DNA of 64,000 nt from Sesamum alatum (lineage: Eukaryota; Streptophyta; Magnoliopsida; Lamiales; Pedaliaceae): contig JACGWO010000003.1 of assembly GCA_034509735.1 (NCBI GenBank), forward strand, positions 1,860,001 through 1,924,000, written 5' to 3'. Shown piece by piece: positions 22,908-34,772 of this stretch. Position 1 is the first letter of the stretch; every line of letters begins with the position of its first letter. Position numbers and translations under genes: made by a program. Below the pieces are notes generated by a model. The model was not told the origin of the DNA, ran no database searches, and saw only the letters and a program-made list of their open reading frames with translations.

Positions 22908-25118
22908 TGTTAGAATAGGTGACCAGAAAGCCAATAGGTTTGGCGATTTGTAACCTATCTGACAACTTGATGTAAATGTAATGTTGAATAAGATGAGTAT
23001 TCGTCACCAATGGTACCTTTTTTGTTGCGCTCATCTTACATTTGTTAAAATGGTGTTTAACTTATATCGCAACAAAGCCCACAGACCATGGATAACAACT
23101 CGTGCAGTTGGGCAACGCATTGGATGGTGGTCATGAAACCAACTGATTAAGAGTTGGGTCTGAAACGTTCCAAGTCGAGGACCTCGAGACAGGGCATCGA
23201 GAGTCCTATTGAGACTTGCGTCAAGAGTCGTGTTCATTGGATGAGTGTCGTGTTTGATCGGCGACAGGCGTGGGACGCCTACACGATCTTGATGGGTTGG
23301 TCGACTGGGGTCGAGCTGACTGGACTGACTCTCGGGATCATCATATGGAAGCCTTGGAGGCTTGGTCGGTATGATTGGTTTTTCCCGGTTCCGATAGTAC
23401 AGGAGTAATCCTCAGACTTGAGGAATCATGGCATTCGCGTGCACAGGACGGCTGTATCTTGGATCTGGCGAGAGGTAATCATTCTGTAAGATGATTATCA
23501 TAAGCCTTGTCCAGTGCAGTCGGAATGTGTACCGAGGACGGTGGATTCCAAGAAGAGGATCCGTCCCCTGTCAGTATGTGACAGAGGTATCTCCTATGCA
23601 CTCGGAGACACGTTCATGCTGTTTGAAGCTGTAGCCACAGTGGTTGGTCGAACAGGGAATGGTTTCCTGTGTCGACGCAATGAAGCATACATGGTCTCGA
23701 GTATTAAGCATAGATGCCTAGTCAAGGATGGGAACCGACGCCCAATTCCATACCCTAGACTAAGGCCGTGAGACGGTAGACGGAAGTATCGTACCCGTAC
23801 GGAATCGGCGCCTAAATGTTCACGCCAATTCACCTAGTCTCTAGTGCCATGGACCGTTGCTAGACGGCCACCCATGGTAATGGGCCCTTGTGGGACACGG
23901 GCCCAAGTCTAGCTGAGGGTGAACCTAAAGGGTCACACACAAATCACCGAGGAGGTTGAGAGATCGACTTGGAGTCAATCTCGAAGGATAAAATAAGTAA
24001 TTGGATTACTTAAGGGAAAGTCCATTGGATGGACCGGCCGATATTGTATCGGGCTTTCGTTTAATCGGTAAATTGAATTTTCGATTAAATATGAAAAATT
24101 GAGACGTTGAGACGTTGGATCTTTTACTTGGATTAAAAGATCAACAGGAATAATTTAAATGGACATTAAATTAGATTTAATGTTGGGTTCGTCGTAATTG
24201 GATTACGATAAAACCCGGTCCGCTAAATTATACCCGAGAGGAGAAATAATTCTTATTTTGGAATAGGAAGAAGTTGGACTTCTTCCCTTAATTAAACATG
24301 GCCGACATGCTCCCTTGGAGGAAGCAAAATCAGCCATGTTTCATGGTAGGTGGTATGTTGACGTATCTCTTTTGGAAAGAGACAAATCAACTCCAATCAC
24401 GCTCTTCCCTTTTGGTATGATTTGATCATACCATAAATTTTGGTAGGCTTGATTGAAGAATTGATGGTGATTGATTGGAATGAATCTAGACATCCTTGGA
24501 TGAACCTAGACACATTCCAATAATCACATTAATTATGTATATATATGAGAATATACAACACCAAGCATAAGTGATTCATTATTCATCTTTTTCTAGGAAA
24601 AAGAGAAGACAAAAATTCCTCTCCTCTCTCTCAAATTTCGTGCTCTCTCCCTCTCTCACACTTGTGTTCTTCACTTGATTTTGAATCAAGAAGAAGAACA
24701 AAGTAAGTTTAAGAAAACACTAATTCATAGTGTTCTTCTCTTAAACCGATTCCTTCTAAACCCGTTCTTTTCTAGTAAGAAGAACGTGTGTTTCTTCCGG
24801 TGTGGTGTGGATCACCTTTGGAGAATCCATATGTTTGGATTTCGTGAGCATTCCGGAGAAGGAACAACGCTAGTAGCCGGGAGCATACGCTAAACAATCA
24901 AAGGTAACGGTTTATTATGCTTTGATTGATTTCATTTATATATCTATGCCCTATGTGTTTAAATATATGTTTCTAATATTTACACATCCTACATCGAACG
25001 CCCGGTTGAGCACCCAAGGGTACACCCCTTGGAATTCGCGTATTTTGAATTTGATTTAAATTTGCGCACCATTTCTCGCTTCCTCGCTTCCGCTCGCGCT
25101 CCCGGGCGGATCCGCTTG
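22908..25118 (+). mobile_element. E5 5' LTR, type B, 3' end lost
   Basis: TGTTAGAATAGGTGACCAGA to GGATCCGCTTG, stopping before the usual end TCCTTCA. There it joins the PBS region of E6. The left flank is GACGC (22903-22907). It contains the type B palindromes near 24357-24437 and no TTGAC cluster. Confidence 0.85.
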
Positions 25119-25144
25119 TACACCGAATCGGGCTCTGATACCAC
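25119..25144 (-). other. E6 primer-binding site and leader stub
   Basis: The reverse strand reads GTGGTATCAGAGCCCGATTC next to the E6 LTR end, with PBS core at 25131-25143. Only about 26 bp of the E6 leader survive before the junction with the E5 LTR. Confidence 0.85.
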
Positions 25145-27154
25145 TGAAAGAAATCGGTGGATCGTCCCGGGAATTGCGCGAATGCGGAAGCGCGGTAAAA
25201 AATAAACATACAAAAATAAAAGGCATGCTTTTAATTTAAAAGAACACGCTCAAGGGGTGTACCCTTGAGGTTCCCGGGCGTTTGGTGTATCTCATGATTA
25301 TAAAACTAATAAAGAAATCATGGAGGCCATAGAGTTGAAAATTAAAGAGGGACGAAAATCTTAAACGAGACCTACCCGTTGTCGTTTTCGTCTTCAACTG
25401 TTACTCGCGTTGTTCCCCGTTTTGCACCAAGACCTCGTTCTTGAGATCCTCCAAATCGTGACACACGATCCACCCATGTATCTTGCACGTCGTGCTAGCA
25501 ACGAACAAGTGTATAAATTTTGGAGTGGACGAATCAATAACACGTTATCAATTAACGGTATTGGTTCGTCTAAGTTCTTAATGTTCCAAGAACAAAAGAA
25601 CTAAGAAATATTTTCTTGGAGGAGAGAGAGGGGGCGGACGAGAGATAGGAGAAGGGGAGAGTGTGTGTTGTGTGTGTTTTTCAAGAATATCATCATCTTA
25701 CAAATGTTGGAACCTAGAGGTTTATATAGAGGAAGAGTTTAATCCTCTTTAAACTCAAACTCTAAGTAACCTAATTTGACTAGGATTTTGACCTAGTCAA
25801 AGTCCTAGTCAAACTAGTGTTTGACCTAGTCAAACGAATCCTAGCCTTCCATCTCCCCTTTCCATCTCAACCGTTGATTTTAATTTAATGGAATATTTAA
25901 ATCCTATTAAATATTCCAAAAGGCTAAAAGAATAAATATAATATAATATAATATAATAAATAAATATTATAATTTATTCTAAGCCCATTAAATCAACCCT
26001 TTTAATAAATCCTATTTATTAATTTAATTCCCTTTATCAAATAGAAGGAATTAATTTCTCCAAGAAAATATAGGACCCGATTAAATCTAATTTAATCATT
26101 CCTTTACTCCAATATTTAATTCCAAATTAAATACTAAGTGTGTGTGGATAGTGTGTGACTCTTTAGGTTCACCATTCAGCTAGACTTGGTCGGATTCCTA
26201 GAATCCGTCCGTTACCATGGGTGGCCATCTAGCAACGGTCCATGGCACTAGAGACTAGGTGAAATATTCGGGGATAAAACATTTAGGCTCTAACAGTACA
26301 CTTGTCCTTCTGTCTTCGGTTTCATCACTTAGAGTCTAGGGGACGGAAAAAGCAGGTACCCATTTTGGACCTAAGTGTCGGTCTGTCCTTACTAAACGCT
26401 GCAAGGGAAACCTTTCCCTTCTGTTCAGTTACTGTGGCCACAGATTTCAGGGACAAGACACAGAGCATACACGAGACTCAACTGTCAACACCTTTTTGAC
26501 AAGAGACAGGTCCTTTCTTGGAAACTACTGTCACTCTGTACACCCGAGCTGCACTAGACATGGCTTATGACTACTCAAGAGTATTTTGGGAATCTCTCAC
26601 CATATCTAAGATACAGACCTAATGCACAGGTAAACTCAGCAGTTCCTAAGTCAAAGGACTTGGCCTGCACTGTTGGAACCGGGAATACACGTCATACCTT
26701 GCTGACCGTACTCAAGGTCCTCCGTAAGACAGTTCCCGCGAGTCACCTCAGTCAACTGCTTCCTAGCACGCTGACCCACTAACACTGCTTAGACGACCTT
26801 CGTCACCCGTCGATGAAATACGACAGCAGATGCTTAGTGCAAGTCTCAAAGGGAATCCCGGTACCCATTTTCGGGATTCCTTGACTTGGAGATTTCCTGA
26901 CTGATTCGGTAAGACTGATTTCATGGACCTACCTCCAAGCGTAGTCCCAGTCCCCGAAATCGTTTCTCAGTCCGTGGGCTTTGTTTGCGTAGTGAACAGA
27001 AATGTAAATGCATATAAGTGAACGTAAACAAAGTGTTGCCATATGAATTTTCACCTCTTTATTCATAAATGTTTTTATCAAATACCAAAGAATTGTCTAG
27101 ACATAGGTTACATATTCCTGCCAAAATTGGCTTACATGGTCACCTATTCTAACA
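25145..27154 (-). mobile_element. E6: type A 5' LTR of a truncated element inside E5
   Basis: 2,010 bp, TGTTAGAATAGGTGACC (from 27154) to CTTTCA (25145). It has a PBS on its inner side, so it is the 5' LTR of a minus-strand element whose interior and 3' LTR are gone. On the right it abuts the E5 leader (CAGCAATGTGG), a true insertion edge. TTGAC cores lie at about 25776-25834. Confidence 0.9.
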
Positions 27155-27183
27155 CAGCAATGTGGTGAGGAAGCTACCACTAC

Positions 27184-27297
27184 CCAAGTATGGTCTCACG
27201 AGTCGTGGCACACTTGGACTAGGGGAAAGCTGCACTATTGTTGTGAACAAAAACTGCGCTCGATGTTTCCCTGTCTCACGAGTCGTGGGGGGCGACA
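27184..27297 (+). other. Twin stem-loops of E5 leader
   Basis: The first loop is flanked by CCAAGTATG and CACACTTGG (8 of 9 paired). E9 has CCAAGTGTG at the same place and is fully paired. The second lies between TGTTTCCC and GGGCGACA with one mismatch and one wobble. Confidence 0.55.
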
Positions 27298-27548
27298 GTT
27301 TGAGGCATGATTTGGTTGATTGTCGGGCCCAACACTGAGTAACATGGTTCTCTTGGAGTCCTCGGAACCATGTGAATAGGTGAGGCAAAATATCTTGGGA
27401 ATCTTATTGGATGAGAATGATATTGGATATCTCTCACAAGGTCTTCTTCATGTGAATCGTAAAAGCGGGCATGGAGATTACGCTTGTGGATCCCAAGCCC
27501 ATTAGGAAATGGTTTCCCGAAACTCCGCTTGAGAGTGGCTGACTTTCG

Positions 27549-27556
27549 TATAAATA
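27549..27556 (+). promoter_or_regulatory. TATAAATA box upstream of E5 gag
   Basis: Same context as in E4 and E10 (CGTATAAATAGTGGGAG). In E5 a miniature element separates it from gag. Confidence 0.45.
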
Positions 27557-27562
27557 GTGGGA

Positions 27563-27818
27563 GGGTTAAATGCAATTTGCCCCCCTGTGTTAACCAAAAA
27601 AGAGCAATTACCCCCCTGTAAAAAAATAACTAGCAATTTACCCCCTTGTGTTATTCAAAATGCAGCAAACAACCCCCTCACAGGGGGTTTTTTGCTCCAT
27701 TTTTAGGGGGCTTTTTGCTCCATTTTTTAAAACAAAGGGAGTAAATTGCTATTTATTTTTTCACAGGGGATTTTTTGCACATTTTGCATATCACAGGGGA
27801 GGTAATTGCATTTTTCCC
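27563..27818. mobile_element. MITE-like insertion between TATA box and gag of E5
   Basis: About 256 bp with inverted ends: GGGTTAAATGCAATTTGCCC on the left, and GGGAAAAATGCAATTACCTC on the reverse strand at the right. Inside are further CCCCCTGTG and CACAGGGG half-sites, giving a foldback structure. E9, the nearest relative, lacks it, and about 70 bp of leader are missing here, so a clean target duplication cannot be seen. No protein is encoded. Confidence 0.75.
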
Positions 27819-27835
27819 TTTTCATTAATGTAGAT

Positions 27836-28727
27836 ATGTCTAAGAACCCGTTAACCATGATTCTTGAGACTAACAAATTCAACGAAATGAACTACTCGGA
27901 CTGGCTGAGAAACCTGAGGATTGTCCTCGATTTCGAGAACCAAGGCTATGTCTTGGACGAGCTGCCACCGAGCGACTTACCGGAGGGGTCCACGCCTGAA
28001 GAACGTTTGACGTTCGAGAAATGGCATGAGGACAACCGGAAAGTACGCAGTATCATACTGGCATCGATGTCTAACGACATCCAGAAGCAGAATGAGAGGC
28101 TGGACAACGTCTCCGCCATAATGCTCCACATGAACGAGGTTTATGCGGTTCCGGATAGGCATATTAGATATGCTGCCACAAAAGCTCGCTGAAGGAGCGT
28201 CTGTACAGAGTCATGGGGTCCAGATGCTCTCCCTAGTGGAGAAACTCGAGGACCTTAAAGCTGGGCTTAATAATGACACGTACATTGACGTGATCCTCCA
28301 GACGCTTCCTCCATCCTATGACCTATTTGTTGTAAACTACAACATGAACGGACTTGAGAAGTCTATTCATGAGTTGATCAACATGCTGGTCCAATACGAG
28401 GCAACGACCCACAAGTCGGCGCCGGCGGTATTGATAGGAGAGCCTTCGACCGCCAAGGTGAATGGCAAGAGGGCCGGACGCTGGAAGAGGAAGAAGGGCA
28501 AAGGGAAGACGGTTGTGGCCCCTGCTCGCACTCCATGCGTCCCTGTTGCTCCGGTTGGACCGAGCAAAGGGAAAGGGAAGGCCCGTGGTTCTCAGCAGTC
28601 CAAGGCAAATGATGTCTGCATGCATTGCCAAGCGAAAAGGCATTGGAAGAGGGAGTGGCCACAACTCCTCTCCAACCCAGGTGTGTTTGTGGTTGAAGTT
28701 AATATGATTACTAATTCTGCTTCATGA
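27836..28727 (+). pseudogene. E5 gag, frameshifted, zinc knuckle damaged
   Basis: Gag frame from ATG 27836 (MSKNPLTMILETNKF) through NYSDWLRNLRIVLDF and NEVYAVPDRHIRYAATKA. There a 17-bp deletion, relative to E9, between short AAGC repeats shifts the frame at about 28185. It continues from LAEGASVQSHG through YIDVILQTLPPSYD and INMLVQYEATT to the basic tail. The zinc knuckle reads CMHCQAKRHWKREW, so the last Cys is replaced by Trp and zinc binding should be impaired. The frame ends at TGA 28725-28727, where the other copies have Trp just before the protease site. Confidence 0.9.
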
Positions 28728-29794
28728 GTATTGGATACCGGGTGTGGTGCTCACATTTGCAATGATTTGCAGGCACTGCAAAGAAGTAGAAGGCTAACCA
28801 AGGATGAGATGATCCTGAGGCTAGGCGATGGCAAGGCCGTTGCTGCGGAGGCCGTAGGATCACTAGAGTTAGCCATTAGTAGTCTTGTTAAGATTTTACT
28901 GAACGACTGTTTCTATGTACCTAGCATGATTAAAAACATTGTTTCCATCCCGGTCCTTGATAAGGAGGGATATGAATTTACCATCAATAAAAACGCTTTT
29001 TTCATAATCAAAGATGGTATTTCTCATTTGCTTGGTACATTGGTCAACGGTCTGTACATACTTCAACAGTCTAATTGGATTATGACTGCAGAACACAAAC
29101 GAAAACGTGATGATCATAATAACGCACAGATATGGCATGCGAGGTTAGGTCATATCTCTAAAGATATGATAAGAAGGTTGGTGGACTCAAAGAGTCTAGA
29201 AATAGATGATTTGGACAACCTACCGACCTGCCAATCCTGTCTAAAGGGAAAGATGACCAAGAAACCCTTTGTTGGACAAAGTACGCTAGCTAGTGGTCTG
29301 TTGGATTTGATCCATACAAATGTCTGTGGTCTACTAAATACTCAGGCTAGAGGTGGGTACTCGTACTTCATAACCTTTACCGATGATCACTCACGATATG
29401 GTTATGTTTACCTGATAAGGTACAAGTCTGAAGCCTTTGGAAGGTTTAAGGAATACAGACTTGAAGTAGAGACCCAAACCGGTCGAAAGATCAAAGCCCT
29501 TTGGTCGGACCGAGGCGGAGAGTATTTGAGTGGTGAGTTTACTGATTATCTAAAAGAGAATGGGATTCTCTCTCAGTGGACCCCTCCTGGAGCACTAGCA
29601 AAGGGACCGAGATCTCATAACGATCCAAGCGTATTCTTTGACGCTACCATCTACTTAGAGAGATGGATAGCAGGAGTGACGTTCGGTTGGACCGAGTCAG
29701 CTCCGCAGAAAACATAGCAGATCCACTTGCTAAGCCCATGTCGCATGTTGCCCATACTCACCATCTGAATAAGAGGTTTGAGGCCAATGGGTGA
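28728..29794 (+). pseudogene. E5 protease-integrase joined to RNase H tail by deletion
   Basis: One open stretch (28731-29717) has the protease site DTGCGAHIC, the pre-integrase WHARLGHISKDM and CQSCLKGKM, then integrase up to SQWTPPG with the first two acidic residues (LIHTNVC, where the catalytic Asp has become Asn, and FTDDHS). At about 29595 it jumps to the end of RNase H (AKGPRSHNDPS). The third integrase residue and all of reverse transcriptase are missing. A 1-nt deletion at about 29620 (CATAACGATCC, where E2 has CATCACCGATCC) puts the tail out of frame. The proper tail (ENIADPLAKPM) is readable in another frame to the stop at 29794. Confidence 0.88.
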
Positions 29795-29802
29795 TTGGCT
29801 TT

Positions 29803-29818
29803 AGGTCAAGTGGGAGAT
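29803..29818 (+). other. E5 polypurine tract
   Basis: GGTCAAGTGGGAGAT directly before the 3' LTR start. Confidence 0.85.
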
Positions 29819-32053
29819 TGTTAGAATAGGTGACCAGAAAGCCAATAGGTTTGGCGATTTGTAACCTATCTGACAACTTGATGTAAATGTAATATTATTA
29901 TGTGATGAATAAGATGAGTATTCGTCACCAATGGTACCTTCTTTGTTGCGCTCATCTTACATTTGTTAAAATAGTATTTAACTTATATCGCAACAAAGCC
30001 CATAGACCATGGATAACAACTCGTGCAGTTGGGCCATGCATTGGATGGTGGTCATGAAATAAACTGATTAAGAGTTGCGTCTGAAACGTTCCAAGTCGAG
30101 GACCTCGAGACAGGGCATCGAGAGTCCTATTGAGACTTGCGTCAAGAGTCGTGTTCACTGGATGAGTGTCATGTTTCATTGACGACAGGCGTGGGACGCC
30201 TACACGATCTTGATGGGTTGGTCGACTGGGGTCGAGCTGACTGGACTGACTCGCGGGGATCATCGTATGGAAGCCTTGGAGGCTTGGTCGGTATGATTGC
30301 TTTTTCCCGGTTCCGATAGTACGGGAGTAATCCTCAGACTTGAGGGATCATAGCAGTCGCGTGCACATGACGGCTGTAACTTGGATCTGGCGAGAGGTAA
30401 TCATTCTGTAAGATGATTATCATAAACCTTGTCCAGTGCAGTCGGAATGTGTAGCGAGGACGGTGGATCCCAAGAAGAGGATCCGTCCCCTGTCAGTATG
30501 TGACAGAGGTATCTCCTATGCACTCGGAGACACGTTCATGCTGTTTAAAGCTGTGGCCACAGTGGTTGATTGAACAGGGAATGGTTTCCTGTGTCGACGC
30601 AATGAAGCATACGTGGTCTCGAGTATTAACCATAGATGCCTAGTCAAGGATGGGAATCGACGCCCAATTCCATACCCTAGACTAAGGCCGGGAGACGGTA
30701 GACGAAAGGATAGTACCCGTACGGAATCGGCACCTAAATGTTCATGCCAATTCACCTAGTCTCTAGTGCCATGGACCGTTGCTAGACGGCCACCCATGGT
30801 AACGGGCCCTTGTGGGACACGGGCCCAAGTCTAGCTGAGGGTGAACCTAAAGGGTCACACACAAATCACCGAGGAGGTTGAGAGATCGACTTGGAGTCAA
30901 TCTCGAAGGATAAATAAGTAATTGGATTACTTAAGGGAAAGTCCATTGGATGGACGGACCGATATTGTATCGGGCTTTTGTTTAATCGGTAAATTGGATT
31001 TTCGATTAAATATGGAAAGTTGAGACGTTGAGACGTTGGATCTTTTAATTGGATTAAAAGATCAACGGGAATAATTTAAATGGACATAAAATTAGATTTT
31101 AATGTTGGGTTCGTCGTAATTGGATTACGATAAAACCCGGTCCGTTAAATTATACTCGAGAGGAAAAATAATTCCTATTTTTAGAATAGGAAGAAGTTGG
31201 ACTTCTTCCCTTAATTAAACATGGCCGACATGCTCCCTTGGAGGAAGCAAAATCACCCATGTTTCATGCTAGGTGGTATGTTGACTTATATCTTTTGGAA
31301 GGAGACAGATCAACTCCAATCAAGCTCTTCCCTTTTGGTATGATTTGATCATACCATAAATTTTGATAGGCTTGATTGAAGAATTGATGGTGATTTCTTG
31401 GAATGAATCTAGACATCCTTGGATGAACCTAGACACATTTCAATAATCACATTAATTATGTATATATATTAGAATATACAACACCAAGCATAAGTGATTC
31501 ATTATTCATCTTTTTCTAGGAAAAAGAGAAGACAAAAAAACTCCCTCTCCTCTCTCTCAACTCTCGGCCCTCTCTCCCTCTCTTACACTTGTGTTCTTCA
31601 CTTGATTTTGAATCAAGAAGAAGAACAAAGTAAGTTTAAGAGAACACTAATTCATAGTGTTCTTCTCTTAAACCGATTCCTTCTTAAACCCATTCTTTTC
31701 TAGCAAGAAGAACGTGTGTTTCTTCCGCTGTGGTGTGGATCACCTTTGGAGAATCCATACATTTGGATTTCGTGAGCATTCCAGAGAAGGAAAAACGCAA
31801 GTAGCCGGAAGCATACGCTAAAAAATCAAAGGTAACCGTTTATTACTCTTTGATTGATTATATGTATTTATCTATGCCCTAGGTGTTTAATATTCATTTC
31901 CAATATTTACACATCCTACATCGAACGCCCGGTTGAGCACCCAAGGGCACAACCCTTGGGATTCGTAGTTTATTTAAATTGGATTTAAATTTACCCTATT
32001 TCCTCGCTTTCTCGCTTCCGCTCGCTCTCCCGGGCGGATCCGCTTGTCCTTCA
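29819..32053 (+). mobile_element. E5 3' LTR, type B
   Basis: 2,235 bp, TGTTAGAATAGGTGACCAGA to TCCTTCA, preceded by a polypurine tract. It differs from the E5 5' LTR by several percent in places, including an extra ATTATTATGTG near the start. The right flank is CATAA, which does not match the left flank GACGC of the 5' LTR. Confidence 0.92.
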
Positions 32054-32147
32054 CATAAGAATGATGATTGGGTTACTATTAATGTAATAGTATAGGAGTT
32101 TGTCCATGCCTTCCAATCCATGGCATAGTGAGGAAGCTGATTTAGGT

Positions 32148-32262
32148 CAATAGCGTGGTCTCACGAGTCGTGGCATGTTATTGTACTTAAAAGAAGCTGC
32201 ACTGTGTCATGAACGAAAAATAGACCACTATTATCTGTCTCACGAGTCGTGGGGGTAACAGT
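32148..32262 (+). other. Twin stem-loops of E4 leader
   Basis: The first loop lies between CAATAGCGTG (32148) and CATGTTATTG (to 32183), all ten positions pairable with two G-U wobbles. The second lies between ACTATTATC and GGTAACAGT (to 32262), 8 of 9 paired. Both loops are TCTCACGAGTCGTGG. Confidence 0.6.
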
Positions 32263-32515
32263 AGGTCTATGGCCCGGTCTGTTGGGTTGGGTCTAATGCC
32301 CAATTAACATGATTCACTTAGAGTCCTCGGGATCATGTGAAAGGGTGAGGCAATAGTCTTGGGAATCTCGTGGAATGAGAATGGTATGGTATACCTCCCA
32401 CAGGATTTTTTCCATGCGAATCGTAAAAGTGGGGTATGGGAAAAATCGCTGTGGATCCCAAGCCCACTAGGAAAGGGTTTCCCGTAAATCACGTTTGAGA
32501 GTACCCGTGTTTTCG

Positions 32516-32523
32516 TATAAATA
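32516..32523 (+). promoter_or_regulatory. TATAAATA box upstream of E4 gag
   Basis: 104 bp before the gag ATG, in the shared context CGTATAAATAGTGGGAG. Confidence 0.5.
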
Positions 32524-32626
32524 GTGGGAGCATTAAATGACTAAAGACCATGCATTTAATTTTTATCAAACCACCGTTTTTTATATTCTGCTGATCGCGA
32601 ACTCTGTTTTAAATGTAGATTTAAAA

Positions 32627-32768
32627 ATGTCTAAGAACCTGCTTCCAACCATTCTTGAGACAAACAAATTCAATGGAACCAATTACAATGACTGGTTGCG
32701 TAATCTCAGGATAGTCCTGGATTATGAGAACCAAGGCTATGTCATGGACGAGCCTCTCCCTAGGACCT
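32627..32768 (+). pseudogene. E4 gag, 5' part
   Basis: Starts at ATG 32627 (MSKNLLPTILETNKF) and runs through NYNDWLRNLRIVLDYENQGY and DEPLPRT to the insertion of solo LTR E7 at 32769. The reading frame is open up to that point, and Gag resumes at 34773 after the LTR and its GACCT duplication. Confidence 0.92.
32764..32768. repeat. Target duplication of E7 (left)
   Basis: GACCT, matched by GACCT at 34768-34772. Confidence 0.92.
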
Positions 32769-34767
32769 TGAAAGAAATCGGTGGATCGTCCCGGGAATTG
32801 CGCGAATGCGGAAGCGCGATAAAAATAATCATACAAAAACTAAAGCATGCTTTAAATTTAAAACTACACGCTCAAGGGGTGTGCCCTTGAGGTTCCCGGG
32901 CGTTTGGTGTATCTCATGATCATATAACGCGTAAAGAAATCATGGAGGCCATAGAGTTGAAAAAATTAAAGAGGGACGAAAAAGTAAAACGAGACCTACC
33001 CGTTGTCTTTTTCGTCTTCAACGGCTACTCGCGTTGTTCCCTGTTTTGCACCGAGATCTCGTTCTTGAGACCCTCCAAATCATGACACACGATCCACCCA
33101 CGTATCTTGCACGTCGTGCTAGCAACGAACAAGTGTATAATTTTTGGAGTGGACGAATCAATAAACACGTTATCAATTAACAGTATTAGTTCGTCTAAGT
33201 TCTAATGTTCCAAGAACAAAAAGAACTAAGAAATATTTTCTTGCTAGAGAGAGAGGGGATGGACGAGAGATGAGGAGAAGGGGAGAGTGTGTGTTGTGTG
33301 AGTTTTCAAGAACCATCATCCTACAATGGTTGGAAGCTAGAGGTTTATATAGAGGAGGAGTTTAATCCTCTTTAAACTCCAACTCTAAGTACTCTAATTT
33401 GACTAGGATTTTGACCTAGTCAAAGTCCTAGTCAAACTAGTGTTTGACCTAGTCAAACGAATCCTAGCCTTCCATCTCCCCTTTCCATCTCAACCGTTGA
33501 TTTTAATTTAATGGAATATTTAAATCCTATTAAATATTCGAAAAGGCTAAAGAATAAATATAATATAATAAATAAATATTATTATTTATTCTAAGCCCAT
33601 TAAATCAACCCTTTTAATAAATCCTATTTATTAATTTAATTCCCTTAATCAAATAGAAGGAATTCATTTCTCCAAGAAAATATAGGACCCGATTAAATCT
33701 AATTTAATCATTCCTTTACTCCAATATTTAATTCCAAATTAAATACTAAGTGTGTGTGTGGATAGTGTGTGACTCTTTAGGTTCACCATTCAGCTAGACT
33801 TGATCGGATTCCTAGAATCCGCCCGTTACCATGGGTGGCCATCTAGCAACGGTCCATGGCACTAGAGACTAGGTGAAATATTCGGGGATGAACATTTAGG
33901 CTCTAACAGTACACTTGTCCTTCTGTCTTCGGTCTCATCACTTAGAGTCTAGGGCACGGAAAAGGCAGGTACCCATTTTGGACCTAAGTGTCGGTCTGTC
34001 CTTACTAAATGCCGCAAGGGAAACCTTTCCCTTCTGTTCAGTTACTGTGGCGACAGATTTCAGGGACAAGACACAGAGCATACATGAGACTCAACTGTCA
34101 ACACCTTTTGACAGGAGACAGATCCTTTCTTGGAAACTACTGTCACTTTGTACACCCGAGTTGCACTAGACATGGCTTATGACTACTCAAGAGTATTTTG
34201 GTAATCTCTCACCATATCTAAGATACAGACCTGATGCACAGGTAAACTCAGCAGTTCCTCAAGTCAAAGGACTTGGCCTGTACCGTTGGAACCGGGAATA
34301 CACGTCATACCTTGCTGACCATACTCAAGGTCCTTCGTAAGACGGTTCCCGCAAGTCACCTCAGTCAGCTGCTTCCTAGCACGCTGACCCACTAACACTG
34401 CTTAGACGACCTTCGTCACCCGTCGATGAAATACGACAGCAGATGCTTAGTGCAAGTCTCAAAGGGGAATCCCGGTACCCATTTTCGGGATTCCTTGACT
34501 TGGCGATTTCCGGACTGATTCGGCGAGACTGATTTCATGGACCTACCTCCAAGCGTAGTCCCAATCCCCGAAATCGTTTCTCAGTCCTTGGGCTTTGTTT
34601 GCGTAGTGAACAGAAATGTAAATGCAGATAAGTGAACGTAAACAAAGTATTGCCATATGAATTTTCACTTCTTTATTCATAAATGTTTTATCAAATACCA
34701 AAGAATTGTCTAGACATAGGTTACATATTCCTGCCAAAATTGGCTTACATGGTCACCTATTCTAACA
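32769..34767 (-). mobile_element. E7: solo LTR, type A, in E4 gag
   Basis: 1,999 bp, TGTTAGAATAGGTGACC (from 34767) to CTTTCA (32769), flanked by the perfect duplication GACCT and by the two halves of E4 gag. There is no PBS or polypurine tract beside it, so it is a recombination product. It has the U5 hairpin CTCAAGGG / CCCTTGAG at 32871-32891, TTGAC cores at 33399-33457 and TATATAAA on the minus strand near 33345. It closely resembles E6. Confidence 0.96.
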
Positions 34768-34772
34768 GACCT
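34768..34772. repeat. Target duplication of E7 (right)
   Basis: GACCT, matching 32764-32768. Confidence 0.92.

Larger units (their letters stand above)
27155..27562 (+). other. E5 leader, downstream part
   Basis: Closely matches the reverse of the E9 leader at 42359-42770. It carries the two loop motifs at 27194-27208 and 27274-27288 and TATAAATA at 27549-27556. The upstream leader, including any CpG-rich block, was lost with the E6 rearrangement. Confidence 0.85.
32054..32626 (+). other. E4 leader, second part
   Basis: Leader sequence collinear with E10 50041-50907, with a deletion of about 280 bp joining TATAGG to AGTTTGTCC. It contains the two loop motifs (32159-32173, 32238-32252), the conserved block around GGGTTTCCCG, and TATAAATA at 32516-32523. 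Confidence 0.8.

Noticed and set aside
33915..34169. A frame of about 84 codons in type A LTRs (also 26302-26499, 16677-16931, 47316-47570).
   Set aside because: Same reason: U3 sequence repeated in each LTR, overlapping regulatory palindromes, no known domain.
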